Assembly: GCF_002954265.1 (NCBI RefSeq)
Contig: NZ_PPSL01000001.1
Span: forward strand, 1,101,374 to 1,165,373
Length of the DNA: 64,000 nucleotides
Source: Flavipsychrobacter stenotrophus
Lineage (GTDB): Bacteria; Bacteroidota; Bacteroidia; Chitinophagales; Chitinophagaceae
Direction of reading: 5' to 3'
Every line of letters begins with the position of its first letter. Positions within the stretch are counted from its first letter, which is position 1. Positions 1 through 8,643 of the stretch are shown here, one piece after another. A program made the translations under genes and the position numbers. The notes under the pieces are model-generated. The model did no database searches, was not told where the DNA came from, and saw nothing but the letters and a program-made list of their open reading frames with translations.

Positions 1-135
1 CTTGTCTCCGGCACTACTCTTGGTATCATCATTAGCAGCTTCCTGCGCTTCTGCTGCATTTTGTTTTATAATGGCCACTCTGCTGGCAATATAGTCGTGG
101 CAAAGAAGATATAATTTTTCTTTTATAGCACTCAT
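1..135 (-). CDS. GreA/GreB-family-like protein, N-terminal 45 residues (gene runs off the window)
   Basis: The reverse strand is open from the ATG at 135 to the window edge, giving 45 codons. The visible part starts MSAIKEKLYLLCHDYI and ends in ANDDTKSSAGDK. That ending matches the start of the C-terminal domain in the short Bacteroidota GreA/GreB-like proteins (often mislabelled 3-oxoacyl-ACP synthase), where an acidic/Thr-Lys stretch is followed by SAGDK. The family is thought to bind RNA polymerase, but the helical N-terminal finger of true GreA is short here. Only the N-terminus is present, so full length and function cannot be judged. The assignment rests on recalled family motifs. Confidence 0.6.
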   Translation of the reverse strand, partial: MSAIKEKLYLLCHDYIASRVAIIKQNAAEAQEAANDDTKSSAGDK

Positions 136-249
136 ACGGTATACTTGGGGTTAATAAACTTCGATGGGTATTAAAAATTATGCCATCAAAAGGACGGGCA
201 AGATAAAGATTTTTTTGAGGAACAATAATAGTGAAGCAATTGATTTATA

Positions 250-1527
250 CTATAGTTCCCACTCTATAATACTATTTACCCACTCGGGGCGGTAAGGTGT
301 CTGCACCTTTACGTAGTTATCGGTATAGCCTTCCATTATTCCATTTTTAGGTGCAATCTCAAAAAGTACATTCCTTTTGGCGCCGCGTTGCTGTTCAGTG
401 AAGTAACTCATCTTCTGGTAAGACAAGTTGCGCAATGCTTTGTTTCGTTCGTTACGAATATGCACCGGCACGACAGGTTTCATATCAGCAGCCAATGTGT
501 TATCCCTTTCAGAGTAGGTGAATACATGCAGGTACGATACATCTATATCATGCAGAAAATCGAAGGTCTCTTTAAAATGCTCATCTGTCTCGCCTGGGAA
601 GCCCACTATTACATCGGCACCTATACAGCAATGCGGCATCAACTTCTTTATCGTAGCTACCCTATCGGCATACAGATCGCGGCGATAGCGCCTGCGCATG
701 GCTGCCAGTATAGTATCACTACCACTCTGCAGCGGCACATGAAAATGCGGCATGAACTTCTTAGACTGCGCCACAAACTCAATTACTTCATTGGTAAGCA
801 GATTCGGTTCTATGCTGGATATGCGGATCCTGTCTATCCCATCATGGGCATCCATTTCCTGTATCAGGTCGTAGAAGTTGGTTTCTTTTTTCTTGCCACC
901 GTCATAGCCCTTGCCAAAGTCGCCCAGGTTAATGCCCGTCAAAACTATTTCTTTTGTACCACCTGCTGCCAGCTCGGTCATGTTGGCCAGCACCCCTTCG
1001 ATACTATCGCTGCGGCTATGACCGCGCGCCAGTGGTATGGTGCAGAAACTACAGTTATAATCGCAACCATCCTGCACCTTAAGAAAGGCACGAGTGCGAT
1101 CGCTTTGTGAATAGGAACTGTGAAAACCTTCTACATCTTCAATATCACATGATCGTATTTGCGCTCCGCTATTGGCAGTACTCTTAGTCAATTCGCTGAG
1201 ATGATGCACCAGGTTGAACTTTTCAGCCGCGCCCAACACAAGATCTACCCCTTCTATCTGCGCTATTTCTTTGGGCTTCAATTGTGCGTAGCAACCGGTT
1301 ATGACCACAAAGGCCTCAGGCGCACGACGCTGAATACCGCGAACAATATAGCGACACTCTTTATCGGCATTGTCGGTAACAGAGCAAGTATTGATCACAT
1401 ACACATCTGCCTGATCATTAAAATCTTTCTTCACAAACCCATCCGCCTCCAAAGACCTACTTAATGTAGAGGTCTCTGAATAGTTGAGTTTACAACCCAG
1501 TGTATGAAATGCTACCGATCTGCTCAT
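250..1527 (-). CDS. mtaB: tRNA (t6A37) methylthiotransferase MtaB
   Basis: A 425-residue radical-SAM methylthiotransferase that turns t6A at position 37 of ANN-decoding tRNAs into ms2t6A. The UPF0004 N-terminal domain carries the cluster ligands C12 (HTLGCKLN), C48 (NTCSVT) and C79 (ITGCYAQ). The radical-SAM CxxxCxxC motif is C155, C159 and C162 (GCDYNCSFC), and a short TRAM-like segment closes the protein. The CKLN and CSVT contexts are typical of MtaB rather than MiaB or RimO. The open frame extends 30 codons upstream, but I chose the ATG at 1527 because the family begins MSRSVAFHTLGCKLNY and the extra residues look non-coding. It stands alone, facing the lipoprotein gene at 1662. Confidence 0.93.
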   Translation of the reverse strand: MSRSVAFHTLGCKLNYSETSTLSRSLEADGFVKKDFNDQADVYVINTCSVTDNADKECRYIVRGIQRRAPEAFVVITGCYAQLKPKEIAQIEGVDLVLGAAEKFNLVHHLSELTKSTANSGAQIRSCDIEDVEGFHSSYSQSDRTRAFLKVQDGCDYNCSFCTIPLARGHSRSDSIEGVLANMTELAAGGTKEIVLTGINLGDFGKGYDGGKKKETNFYDLIQEMDAHDGIDRIRISSIEPNLLTNEVIEFVAQSKKFMPHFHVPLQSGSDTILAAMRRRYRRDLYADRVATIKKLMPHCCIGADVIVGFPGETDEHFKETFDFLHDIDVSYLHVFTYSERDNTLAADMKPVVPVHIRNERNKALRNLSYQKMSYFTEQQRGAKRNVLFEIAPKNGIMEGYTDNYVKVQTPYRPEWVNSIIEWEL

Positions 1528-1661
1528 GTAAATATTTAAAAAGAAGGCAAAATTAACGAAATATCCCCGACCATGGCACAGTTTTACCTCTATGTAGGTT
1601 GTGACAGTGTAAAACAAGTGTTCAGCAAAACAAACTTAGAACACTTATAAAATGTAGCGAT

Positions 1662-2228
1662 ATGAAAAAGATAATATTAATGTGCTCAGTAGCAATGGTT
1701 GCCCTAACCGCTGGTTGTAAGAAAGTAAAAGACCTCGCAGATATAAGTGTGGATATTCCGTATACACAACAAGTAACTGTACCACCGGTAGATGGATATA
1801 CATTCGGCTTTCCCCTACCTGCAGGTGGTGTGAACCTGCCTTTCCCGGCATTTGCTGTACCTACCAATTCAAAAAGCTACCTGGATCAATATCATACTAC
1901 CAGTGCCAAAGTGCGCAAGGTAGACCTGAAAGGACTCACCATTCAGCTGACAGCTCCGGCAAGTCAGAATTTCGACTTTTTGGATACGGTTCAATTATTC
2001 ATTGCAGCTCCCTCTCAGCCTGAGGTGTTGGTGGCTTATGGCTATAACATACCCAAGAGCCAAACCATTTTTGTGATGACTACGAATAGTGATGTAAACC
2101 TTAAAGATTACTTCTTACAAGACACCATGTACTTCAGGACCAACATGCACGTAAATGCCGTTCCCGCTCCCGGAGCACAGATGAATATCAAGTCGGTGTT
2201 TAATCTGGTGGCGAACCCGTTGTATTAG
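1662..2228 (+). CDS. Putative lipoprotein of unknown function
   Basis: A 188-residue protein with a lipoprotein signal peptide: charged MKKI, a hydrophobic stretch and lipobox LTAGC with the lipidated cysteine at residue 19. The mature part has no recognised catalytic motif. It is rich in beta-type sequence, with a Pro/Gly/aromatic segment around residues 45-65 and a C-terminal part with alternating hydrophobic residues. I read it as a beta-sandwich envelope lipoprotein, without family assignment. It is a single gene divergent from mtaB (134 bases between starts), and a small minus-strand gene converges on it from downstream. Confidence 0.75.
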   Translation: MKKIILMCSVAMVALTAGCKKVKDLADISVDIPYTQQVTVPPVDGYTFGFPLPAGGVNLPFPAFAVPTNSKSYLDQYHTTSAKVRKVDLKGLTIQLTAPASQNFDFLDTVQLFIAAPSQPEVLVAYGYNIPKSQTIFVMTTNSDVNLKDYFLQDTMYFRTNMHVNAVPAPGAQMNIKSVFNLVANPLY

Positions 2229-2300
2229 AGATAAGGCAAAACTCAAAAGTGAAAATCTAAAAGTTGACATAGCCGTTGTTGGTCTTAGGATCAACAACGG

Positions 2301-2684
2301 CTATTCACTTGGAAGCCACATAGAAAACGTTCTTACATACCCGGTTAGATCGTATAAATGCCCCTCCTCGTCTGCATATGGCTCTATGCAAGATGGATTA
2401 GAAAAACCTGTCACACAGCTCTCTATCTCCAACAAAGTAGTATCAAAATTTTCATAGCTATCACGATGGTGCTCCAGCAGGTCACGTAGCAGGTAAAAGA
2501 CATGTTTCCTTTTCCATAAAGGCCTTAGCTGTTCAATTCTGTCATATACATAGTTATCTAGTAGCAATTGATCATCCGTTGAATTGCTGATATGCGCAAC
2601 AATTTCGTTTTTCACATTGTTATATTCCCCGGGGAGGTCAAGTATATTGTTTTCAAGAAAATGCCAGTCTCTGATGTTTATCAT
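2301..2684 (-). CDS. Hypothetical protein, 127 residues
   Basis: A small soluble protein with no signal peptide and no membrane segment. The first two thirds look helical and charged (for example RPLWKRKHVFYLLRDLLEHH), followed by an acidic, aromatic C-terminal tail ending WLPSE. I do not recognise the family. Coding is supported by an uninterrupted frame with balanced codon use and by a start (ATG at 2684) just behind an AT-rich stretch. It converges with the lipoprotein gene at 1662. Confidence 0.6.
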   Translation of the reverse strand: MINIRDWHFLENNILDLPGEYNNVKNEIVAHISNSTDDQLLLDNYVYDRIEQLRPLWKRKHVFYLLRDLLEHHRDSYENFDTTLLEIESCVTGFSNPSCIEPYADEEGHLYDLTGYVRTFSMWLPSE

Positions 2685-2767
2685 CTTCTTTCAAAATTAT
2701 TAAGGTAAAATACTCAGCACTCTTCATTAACCAAAAATTAAGATGAAAAATAAAGCTAAAAACGAAA

Positions 2768-2792
2768 AATGCTCCGGGCGAACCGGAGCATT
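2768..2792 (-). terminator. Intrinsic terminator, minus orientation
   Basis: Perfect 10-bp stem AATGCTCCGG / CCGGAGCATT around a 5-base loop (TTCGC when read on the minus strand), continuing on that strand into a T-rich run (TTTTTCGTTTTT). It lies upstream of the minus-strand gene ending at 2301 and downstream of no minus-strand gene, so it would end a short untranslated transcript or act as an attenuator. Confidence 0.65.
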
Positions 2793-2970
2793 AAGGTGGG
2801 TATTATTTTTCGTCATAGGCATAAATAAGAGTTTAATCTATTTACAAGGGCCAAAAACGAAACTTACACTTGACACCTAAATAAAATCACCCTTGTATTT
2901 TTATTCAGCATTCGTTTAGGTATCAAACTGAGTGCAATCTATCCACATGCTACCACTCCTGCCAAATAAA

Positions 2971-3010
2971 GTTCACGAACGGTCGAAAAAGTTCATGAAC
3001 GGTAGAACAA
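2971..3010. promoter_or_regulatory. Tandem 20-base operator-like repeats
   Basis: Two consecutive 20-base units: GTTCACGAACGGTCGAAAAA and GTTCATGAACGGTAGAACAA. The core of the second, GTTCATGAAC, is a perfect 10-base palindrome, and that of the first differs by one base. The 20-base period puts both cores on nearly the same face of the helix, as expected for a dimeric regulator binding cooperatively. The pair sits about 180 bases ahead of the lipoprotein start at 3189. The regulator is unknown. Confidence 0.45.
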
Positions 3011-3160
3011 CCAGTCCTAGTAGGCTTTTCATTCGTTAATAAGATGTTATTCATACAAACAAATGCATCATTAACTAATCGTCGGATAAGTACTTTCTCC
3101 CTGGCGCAGAACAGATTTTCATGTGAGTATGATCAGACAAAATTCCAAGAGATAAAACTC

Positions 3161-3168
3161 TAAATTTG
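3161..3168 (+). promoter_or_regulatory. Bacteroidota-type -7 box for the 3189 lipoprotein
   Basis: TAAATTTG matches the TAnnTTTG consensus exactly and ends 20 bases before the ATG at 3189. No clear TTG -33 element lies 19 bases upstream. Confidence 0.45.
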
Positions 3169-3188
3169 CACATCAAGAATCAATAAAA

Positions 3189-3731
3189 ATGAAACTATCC
3201 GCCTTTCTATTACTTATGGTTATCGCTTTCAGTTCCTGTAGTGAAGATGATATATCAGGCACTCAAAAGAAGTGCAAAGAAATATTGGCAAACCTGCCCA
3301 CCACCGAACATAAAACACTTGGCATGTCGGCGCATAGCGCTGAAAGTAGTGGCGTTAACTTTTATTACAGGGATAAAAAAATTGTGCTGGCAACAGTGGC
3401 TACTTATGACGAAAGCAACAGAAGTAATACTCAATATTTTTTCGACGACAATGAACTGATCTGCGTAGTTCAGGATGATTATGTTTACAACAGGCCTACC
3501 TATATGACCGAAGAAAGAGCACTAAAAGACGGAGACAGCGTATGGTATGATGACTCAAAGACTAAAATGACCACTACCCGATATTACTTCTATGATGGAC
3601 GAATGGTAAAATGGATCAATAAAGACAATAAGGTAATTCCTGAAACGAATAAGAAGTATGATTTTCAGGCGGCAATTTTACTACGGGATGCGGAAAAGAT
3701 AAAAAAAATGAGTGGAGTCAACGTTGAGTAG
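3189..3731 (+). CDS. Putative lipoprotein of unknown function
   Basis: A 180-residue protein starting MKLSAFLLLMVIAFSSC, a lipoprotein signal with the lipidated cysteine at residue 17. The mature part is charged and rich in Tyr and Asp (for example TTRYYFYDGRMVKW), and looks like several short beta strands. I do not recognise the family. The start fits the -7 box 20 bases upstream and an AT-rich leader. It converges on birA with 28 bases between the two stop codons. Confidence 0.72.
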   Translation: MKLSAFLLLMVIAFSSCSEDDISGTQKKCKEILANLPTTEHKTLGMSAHSAESSGVNFYYRDKKIVLATVATYDESNRSNTQYFFDDNELICVVQDDYVYNRPTYMTEERALKDGDSVWYDDSKTKMTTTRYYFYDGRMVKWINKDNKVIPETNKKYDFQAAILLRDAEKIKKMSGVNVE

Positions 3732-3759
3732 AACGCGCACTCAAATTAGTTTCTAAGGT

Positions 3760-4512
3760 CTATCTGCTGCTCCCATAATCCCATATCACCTGCCCGTGCT
3801 GGTAGTTAACAATACTGCCGTCTTCAAGCTGCACTGCGAGTGTGCCATCAATATTTGCATGGAGTATATTGGCTTTCCATGATGCATCGGCATTCATAAA
3901 TCCCTGCGGCATACCTTGTCTATACAACAACTGATTGTATGCCTCCATTTGCATTGCTGCCGGCACGGGAAATTTTGTAGCCTTAAAAATCGCATCTCGT
4001 AGTTCTGTAAGGAGAAGTGATTTATCTATATCTCTGCCTGAAGCAACTTTTAAAGAAATCGCATGTGGCAGGTCGTCAGCAAAACGAGCTTGGTTTACAT
4101 TCAGCCCCAGTCCTATGACACTATGTGTCCAGTTACTGCCACGCAGTACATTTTCGATCAAAATACCCCCTGCCTTTTTGTCATTGACAATAATGTCATT
4201 AGGCCATTTCACAGCTACGCGCCAATGATCATCAAGCTTTTGCAAAACTTTGGCTATTGCCACAGTAACTGCTGTATTAAAGACAAATTGTTCGGCTAAA
4301 GAATGTCTGGGAGTAACAATTATGCTCATTAGCAGGCTGTTGCCCGGCACATCAACCCATGTCTTACCCCGCTGCCCCTTACCATCGGTTTGCCCGTTGG
4401 CAACAATTGTCAGGCCGTCCTGTGCCTTATTGCCATCTATCAATCGCATGGCATAGTTATTGGTGCTATCAGTAAAATCAAGTTCTATTATCGGAGCTTC
4501 TGGTAATGACAT
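3760..4512 (-). CDS. birA: Biotin--[acetyl-CoA-carboxylase] ligase
   Basis: A 250-residue biotin protein ligase that activates biotin with ATP and attaches it to the biotin carboxyl carrier protein. Visible motifs: the N-terminal STNNYAMRL segment, the GQTDGKGQRGKTW biotinyl-AMP loop (usually GRGRxGR; the first Arg positions are altered here), the VKWPNDIIVNDKKAGGILIE core, and GLGLNVNQ. There is no N-terminal helix-turn-helix, so it is the non-repressor (type I) form. The ATG at 4512 lies just before the family start. It is divergent from rsfS, with 79 bases between the starts for both promoters. Confidence 0.93.
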   Translation of the reverse strand: MSLPEAPIIELDFTDSTNNYAMRLIDGNKAQDGLTIVANGQTDGKGQRGKTWVDVPGNSLLMSIIVTPRHSLAEQFVFNTAVTVAIAKVLQKLDDHWRVAVKWPNDIIVNDKKAGGILIENVLRGSNWTHSVIGLGLNVNQARFADDLPHAISLKVASGRDIDKSLLLTELRDAIFKATKFPVPAAMQMEAYNQLLYRQGMPQGFMNADASWKANILHANIDGTLAVQLEDGSIVNYQHGQVIWDYGSSR

Positions 4513-4535
4513 ATGGTTTAGTGCAAAAAGATTTA

Positions 4536-4543
4536 TAATTTTG
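4536..4543 (+). promoter_or_regulatory. -7 box for rsfS-ftsH
   Basis: TAATTTTG matches TAnnTTTG in the short birA/rsfS divergent gap and would place transcription start about 40 bases ahead of the rsfS start. A convincing -33 TTG is not visible. Confidence 0.4.
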
Positions 4544-4591
4544 GTAAGACGATAAAGATATTATCAATCATTAAAACGAGGAAATTTAAGT

Positions 4592-4984
4592 TTGGAGAAT
4601 ATACTGAATACATTACAGGAAAGAAAGAAACCAGTGGCAAAACTTGCGAAGAACAGCAAGTTATTCAAAACGATCATCAGCAGCATACAAGATAAGAAGG
4701 CAGAAAATATTGTGGTACTTGATCTTAGAAAGATCGAAGAGGCCGTAGCCGATTTTTTTGTGTTGTGCGATGGCCGTTCTCACATACAGGTGAAAGCAAT
4801 TGCAGACAATGTAAAAGATGAAGTGGAAAAAGAGTGTGAAGAAAGACCATATCATATTGAACATGGTGAAAAATGGACACTTGTAGACTATGTGAACATT
4901 GTAGTTCATGTTTTCCAACGCGAACACAGAGAATTTTATAGCCTGGAGAGTTTGTGGGCAGATGCTGAACGTACTGAATACTAA
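4592..4984 (+). CDS. rsfS: Ribosome silencing factor RsfS
   Basis: A 130-residue RsfS/Iojap protein, which binds uL14 on the 50S subunit and blocks subunit joining when nutrients are short. Family marks: IVVLDLRKIEEAVADFFVLC, the GRSHIQVKAIAD segment, and the C-terminal GEKWTLVDYVNIVVHVF with REFYSLESLWADAE. The start is TTG at 4592; no in-frame ATG lies close upstream and the next internal Met would cut the fold. The leader contains only a weak GAGG 12 bases upstream, common in Bacteroidota. ftsH follows 30 bases downstream on the same strand, a frequent pairing in this phylum. Confidence 0.92.
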   Translation: MENILNTLQERKKPVAKLAKNSKLFKTIISSIQDKKAENIVVLDLRKIEEAVADFFVLCDGRSHIQVKAIADNVKDEVEKECEERPYHIEHGEKWTLVDYVNIVVHVFQREHREFYSLESLWADAERTEY

Positions 4985-5014
4985 GTTTAACAATACAAGT
5001 AGCAACTAGATATA

Positions 5015-6994
5015 ATGGAAGATAATAAGCAAATACCGGGTATGAAACCTGGTAATAACGACCCTAACCAAAAGAAAGGCCCGAAGTTCAATATATATTG
5101 GATCTATGGTATCATCATCATGGTGATCATCGGTGTGCAGTTCTTTGGTGGTAGCCTCAATACATTGAGCAACGAATACGGCTTTCAGGACTTCAAAACG
5201 TACAACGATAAAGATCAGGTAGCGAAACTTAAGCTCATCAACAACGATCACGTAGAGGTTTATCTGAAAAAAGGTGTTCCATTGCCTCCAGTTACAAGCC
5301 AGGGCAAAACAGTGTCTCCCGGCGTAAGCACCGAAAAAACACCGGCCTTCGAGTTTAAGATAGGTAGCGTTGAGCAATTCGGTCTCGATATGGCTGAGGC
5401 AGAGAAAGCCCGCCCTAATCATGTAAACATCATTTACGAAACACAACAAGATTATTCTAAGATATTCCAGTTTGTGCTGCCTATCATTTTTGTAGTAGCA
5501 CTATGGTTTCTTTTGTTTCGCAAGATGGGACAAGGTGGTGGTGCGGGTGGTGCAGGCGGTATCTTCAACATCGGCAAGTCTAAAGCTCAGTTGTTTGAAA
5601 AAGGTACACGTGTCAACATTACATTTAATGATGTAGCCGGCCTTGATGAAGCTAAAGTAGAAGTAATGGAGATCGTAGATTTCCTTAAAAATCCTAAAAA
5701 GTATACTGCACTTGGCGGTAAGATTCCGAAAGGAGCCCTACTCGTAGGTCCTCCGGGAACAGGTAAAACTTTGCTGGCAAAAGCCATGGCAGGTGAGGCT
5801 CAGGTTCCGTTCTTCTCTATGTCCGGTTCAGATTTCGTAGAACTTTTTGTAGGTGTGGGCGCAAGCCGCGTACGTGACTTGTTTAAGCAGGCTCGTGAAA
5901 AATCTCCTTGTATTGTATTTATAGATGAAATTGATGCTATAGGTCGTGCAAGAGGTAAGAATGCTGTAATGAGCAACGATGAGCGTGAAAACACATTGAA
6001 CCAGTTACTGGTAGAGATGGATGGTTTCAGCGGCGATAGCGGTATTATCGTTCTGGCAGCAACTAACCGTCCTGATGTATTGGATACAGCTTTGCTCCGC
6101 CCGGGTCGTTTCGACAGGCAGATATCTATAGATATTCCGGATGTGAAAGGCCGTGAGAAAATATTTGATGTTCACCTGAAGCCAATCAAGCGCAGCAAGG
6201 ATCTGAACATCCGTAAGCTGGCAGTGCAGACCCCAGGTTTTGCAGGTGCAGATATCGCCAACATTTGTAACGAAGCTGCTTTGATAGCTGCCCGTAAAGG
6301 CAAGAGCGAAGTAGACATGAGCGACTTTAACGATGCCATTGATCGTGTGATAGGCGGATTGGAAAAGAAGAACAAGATCATCCTTCCTGAAGAGAAACGC
6401 ATCATTGCCTACCACGAAGCTGGTCACGCAGTATCGGGTTGGTTCCTGGAACATGCACATCCGTTGGTTAAGGTAACAATCGTACCACGTGGTGTTGCGG
6501 CATTAGGTTACGCACAATACCTGCCTAAGGAAATGTACATCCGCACCACCGATCACCTGATGGATGATATGTGTATGTCACTTGGTGGCCGTGCGGTAGA
6601 AGAGTTGGTATTTGGTAAAATATCTACCGGTGCATTGAGCGATCTGCAGCACGTAACCCGTGCGGCGTATGCTATGGTATCTATGTATGGTATGAGTGAG
6701 AAAGTAGGTAATGTATCATTCTACGATCCACAAAGTGAAGGCAGCTTCTCTAAACCTTACTCTGAAGAAACAGGTAAGATGATAGATGAAGAAGTACGCA
6801 TACTGGTGCAGAAGGCTTACGATAAAGTAAAGGCATTGCTTACCGAAAAGATGGAGTACGTGACAGTTATCTCTGAAGAACTTTTGAAGAAAGAAGTACT
6901 CTTTAAAGATGATCTGGAACGCCTGATAGGTAAACGTACATATGAAGACGCTATCGCAGCAGAAGATATGCCAGTAGATCCTCCATTGATCTAA
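5015..6994 (+). CDS. ftsH: ATP-dependent zinc metalloprotease FtsH
   Basis: A 659-residue membrane AAA+ protease that extracts and degrades misfolded membrane proteins and selected regulators. Two membrane segments flank a periplasmic domain: about residues 28-47 and 150-167. The AAA module has Walker A GPPGTGKT from residue 245, Walker B with D304/E305 (FIDEIDAIG), and the arginine-finger region RPGRFDRQI. The M41 protease has the zinc motif HEAGH (H467, E468, H471) and the third ligand D543 (GALSDLQ). Length and order are standard, with a Gly-rich linker after the second membrane segment. It is transcribed with rsfS and ends at a strong terminator. Confidence 0.97.
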   Translation: MEDNKQIPGMKPGNNDPNQKKGPKFNIYWIYGIIIMVIIGVQFFGGSLNTLSNEYGFQDFKTYNDKDQVAKLKLINNDHVEVYLKKGVPLPPVTSQGKTVSPGVSTEKTPAFEFKIGSVEQFGLDMAEAEKARPNHVNIIYETQQDYSKIFQFVLPIIFVVALWFLLFRKMGQGGGAGGAGGIFNIGKSKAQLFEKGTRVNITFNDVAGLDEAKVEVMEIVDFLKNPKKYTALGGKIPKGALLVGPPGTGKTLLAKAMAGEAQVPFFSMSGSDFVELFVGVGASRVRDLFKQAREKSPCIVFIDEIDAIGRARGKNAVMSNDERENTLNQLLVEMDGFSGDSGIIVLAATNRPDVLDTALLRPGRFDRQISIDIPDVKGREKIFDVHLKPIKRSKDLNIRKLAVQTPGFAGADIANICNEAALIAARKGKSEVDMSDFNDAIDRVIGGLEKKNKIILPEEKRIIAYHEAGHAVSGWFLEHAHPLVKVTIVPRGVAALGYAQYLPKEMYIRTTDHLMDDMCMSLGGRAVEELVFGKISTGALSDLQHVTRAAYAMVSMYGMSEKVGNVSFYDPQSEGSFSKPYSEETGKMIDEEVRILVQKAYDKVKALLTEKMEYVTVISEELLKKEVLFKDDLERLIGKRTYEDAIAAEDMPVDPPLI

Positions 6995-7009
6995 AAAATT
7001 GAAAATCAT

Positions 7010-7046
7010 AAAAAAGCCTTCTGATAGTCATCAGAAGGCTTTTTTA
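7010..7046 (+). terminator. Intrinsic terminator after ftsH
   Basis: Perfect 10-bp stem GCCTTCTGAT / ATCAGAAGGC (7016-7025, 7030-7039) with a 4-base loop AGTC and six T after the stem; A-rich on the other side, so it may work both ways. It begins 15 bases after the ftsH stop. Confidence 0.92.
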
Positions 7047-7082
7047 TGATAAATCATTATCTTTATCATATAGACCCTTGTT

Positions 7083-8165
7083 ATGAAAAAACTATTGCTA
7101 CTTATTTTTCTATTCGGCTCATTAGTTAGTAGTGCACAAAACTATCAATGCCTGCAAAACGGTGTTTTACACTACTTCATAAATGGCAATGGTTATTTAA
7201 GGGCTATTAAGATAGATTCTGTAACTACCCTCCCAGACACTACCATCTTTTATCCGTTTCATACACCCAGAGGACCATACATAAGCAGCATACCTTATGT
7301 AGCACAAGATACTCTCGGAGGCAGTTGGGTTGGTGGCAAAGTGCTGGGGCTGACCGATGGGACTTTTATATTCGACAGCTATTGGGGCAATAGTGTCACC
7401 ATAAAATCTCGGGGTTCAACTGGCGCCACCTGGCTGTTCTTTAGCGATTCCAGCACGCGATATTATCAGGCCCAGATGTTGAATACCGATACTATGTCTG
7501 TATTAGGAGCCTTGGATTCAGTGAAAAGAATATTGATCACTGCGCATGATCCATCGGGATTAGTGGTGTCTGATCCATTAGATAGTTTCCAGATCATTCT
7601 CAGCAAAAACCACGGTTTTGTACAGGTATTTGATCTGTATACTTTTCCATATCATAAACCAGATTCAGTATATCGGTCCGGGCTCGACTTCTTTTTAGAC
7701 AGATCAACGCATACTTATTATGACGTTAATGCTTTTGGAGGAAACGCACCCAACAAAAACATCTCCATTTTTAACCTTACAGACTTTACGAACCCAAATG
7801 ATCAACAATTACATAGCTGGAATATTGGTGATGTTTTTGAAGTAGAAAATGAAACGGGTACGATGTCCCCCTACCCCCCTTATATTATCGATTACACATT
7901 AGATACCGTTGTCAATAAGGTAGTTCTACCACACAGCACAATTTACTCCATTCGTGGATCTTCATTTAATTATACAATACCTGTTTACGAAACTTTCCAT
8001 GCAGGCAACATCACGTGTACAGATGGGAATTTCATTATCGCAGATAGCAATGTGATACCAGAATCGAAGATCAGTTTTTATAACAATAATTATGTTTTCT
8101 ATTTCCCAAAAGATACAAGCTGGTGCAGGCAAGGACCATTATATAAAGTCGTTGGTCCGGCATAG
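7083..8165 (+). CDS. Secreted T9SS cargo protein, body only (ends at in-frame amber stop)
   Basis: 360 residues starting with a Sec signal peptide (MKKLLLLIFLFGSLVSSAQ). The body is beta-rich and aromatic with no recognised catalytic motif; I do not know its family. The frame ends at TAG (8163-8165), yet the same frame stays open directly after it for 134 more codons that contain a complete T9SS sorting domain. Related proteins in this phylum place that domain at the end of the same chain. As written, the product would be exported to the periplasm but not recognised by T9SS. A TATCTTTA box lies 18 bases ahead of the ATG, and ftsH's terminator separates it from the previous operon. Confidence 0.7.
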   Translation: MKKLLLLIFLFGSLVSSAQNYQCLQNGVLHYFINGNGYLRAIKIDSVTTLPDTTIFYPFHTPRGPYISSIPYVAQDTLGGSWVGGKVLGLTDGTFIFDSYWGNSVTIKSRGSTGATWLFFSDSSTRYYQAQMLNTDTMSVLGALDSVKRILITAHDPSGLVVSDPLDSFQIILSKNHGFVQVFDLYTFPYHKPDSVYRSGLDFFLDRSTHTYYDVNAFGGNAPNKNISIFNLTDFTNPNDQQLHSWNIGDVFEVENETGTMSPYPPYIIDYTLDTVVNKVVLPHSTIYSIRGSSFNYTIPVYETFHAGNITCTDGNFIIADSNVIPESKISFYNNNYVFYFPKDTSWCRQGPLYKVVGPA

Positions 8166-8570
8166 CAATGGGAAGGTCTTGGCGGTCACTTTGGATTTAA
8201 TATTTATAAATTGGGAATCGGCCTTATAATTCATTATTACACTGATGGCAACCCAACGCATGAAGATGATTGGCTAATATACTGCAAAACGGTAGGCGAA
8301 GAATGCGGTCATAACGTTTGGCCCGTTGGCATTAATCAAGTAACAAATGATCAGACCATACATCTCTTTCCGAACCCGGTCTTGAACTCGTTAACAATAG
8401 TTACACCGTTTGATACACTGAGCGTTATCATATCAGATGCTGTGGGTAAAGTGATCAAATCCGAAAAATGCAACGGCGGCAACCTAGTATTTGATCTTTC
8501 CAATATCCCACCTGGCCTCTATTTTGCGAGGATCAACGGGATAGAAGTAAGGAAGTTCGTAAAAGAATAA
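8166..8570 (+). pseudogene. Detached 3' part of the preceding gene with the T9SS sorting domain
   Basis: 134 sense codons in the same frame as the gene ending at 8165, starting QWEGLGGHFGF right after the TAG. The last ~75 residues are a type A T9SS C-terminal domain: HLFPNPVLNSLTI (the PNP box), the central DAVGKVIK strand, then PPGLYFARI and the KFVKE end. It closely resembles the end of the intact cargo gene at 13168. Alternative starts (TTG at 8211) would give a protein without a signal peptide, so independent function is unlikely. A single substitution in the TAG would restore a 495-residue protein. Confidence 0.7.
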
Positions 8571-8597
8571 CCAAAGGCATTATTCTATCAAGCGTTT

Positions 8598-8625
8598 TTT
8601 GGCACACCTATTGCTTTTATCTTTG
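8598..8625 (+). promoter_or_regulatory. Promoter for the hybrid two-component regulator
   Basis: TTTG (8598-8601), 16 bases, then TATCTTTG (8618-8625), an exact TAnnTTTG -7 box, 18 bases before the ATG at 8644. The spacer is shorter than the usual 19 or so bases. Confidence 0.45.
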
Positions 8626-8643
8626 CGCCACTAACCGCTGCTG

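Larger units (their letters stand above)
2685..3188. other. Intergenic region with a terminator, a tandem operator-like repeat and a promoter box
   Basis: A 504-base gene-free stretch between divergent genes. It holds a strong hairpin oriented as a minus-strand terminator (2768-2792), two 20-base direct repeats centred on GTTCAyGAAC palindromes (2971-3010), and a TAAATTTG box 20 bases ahead of the next start codon. A 29-codon minus-strand frame starting at 2816 overlaps the terminator hairpin; I do not call it a gene. Confidence 0.6.

Noticed and set aside
2715..2816. 29-codon minus-strand frame overlapping the terminator hairpin
   Set aside because: Considered as a leader peptide, but its codons are determined by the hairpin and A/T runs, with no stalling codon cluster.
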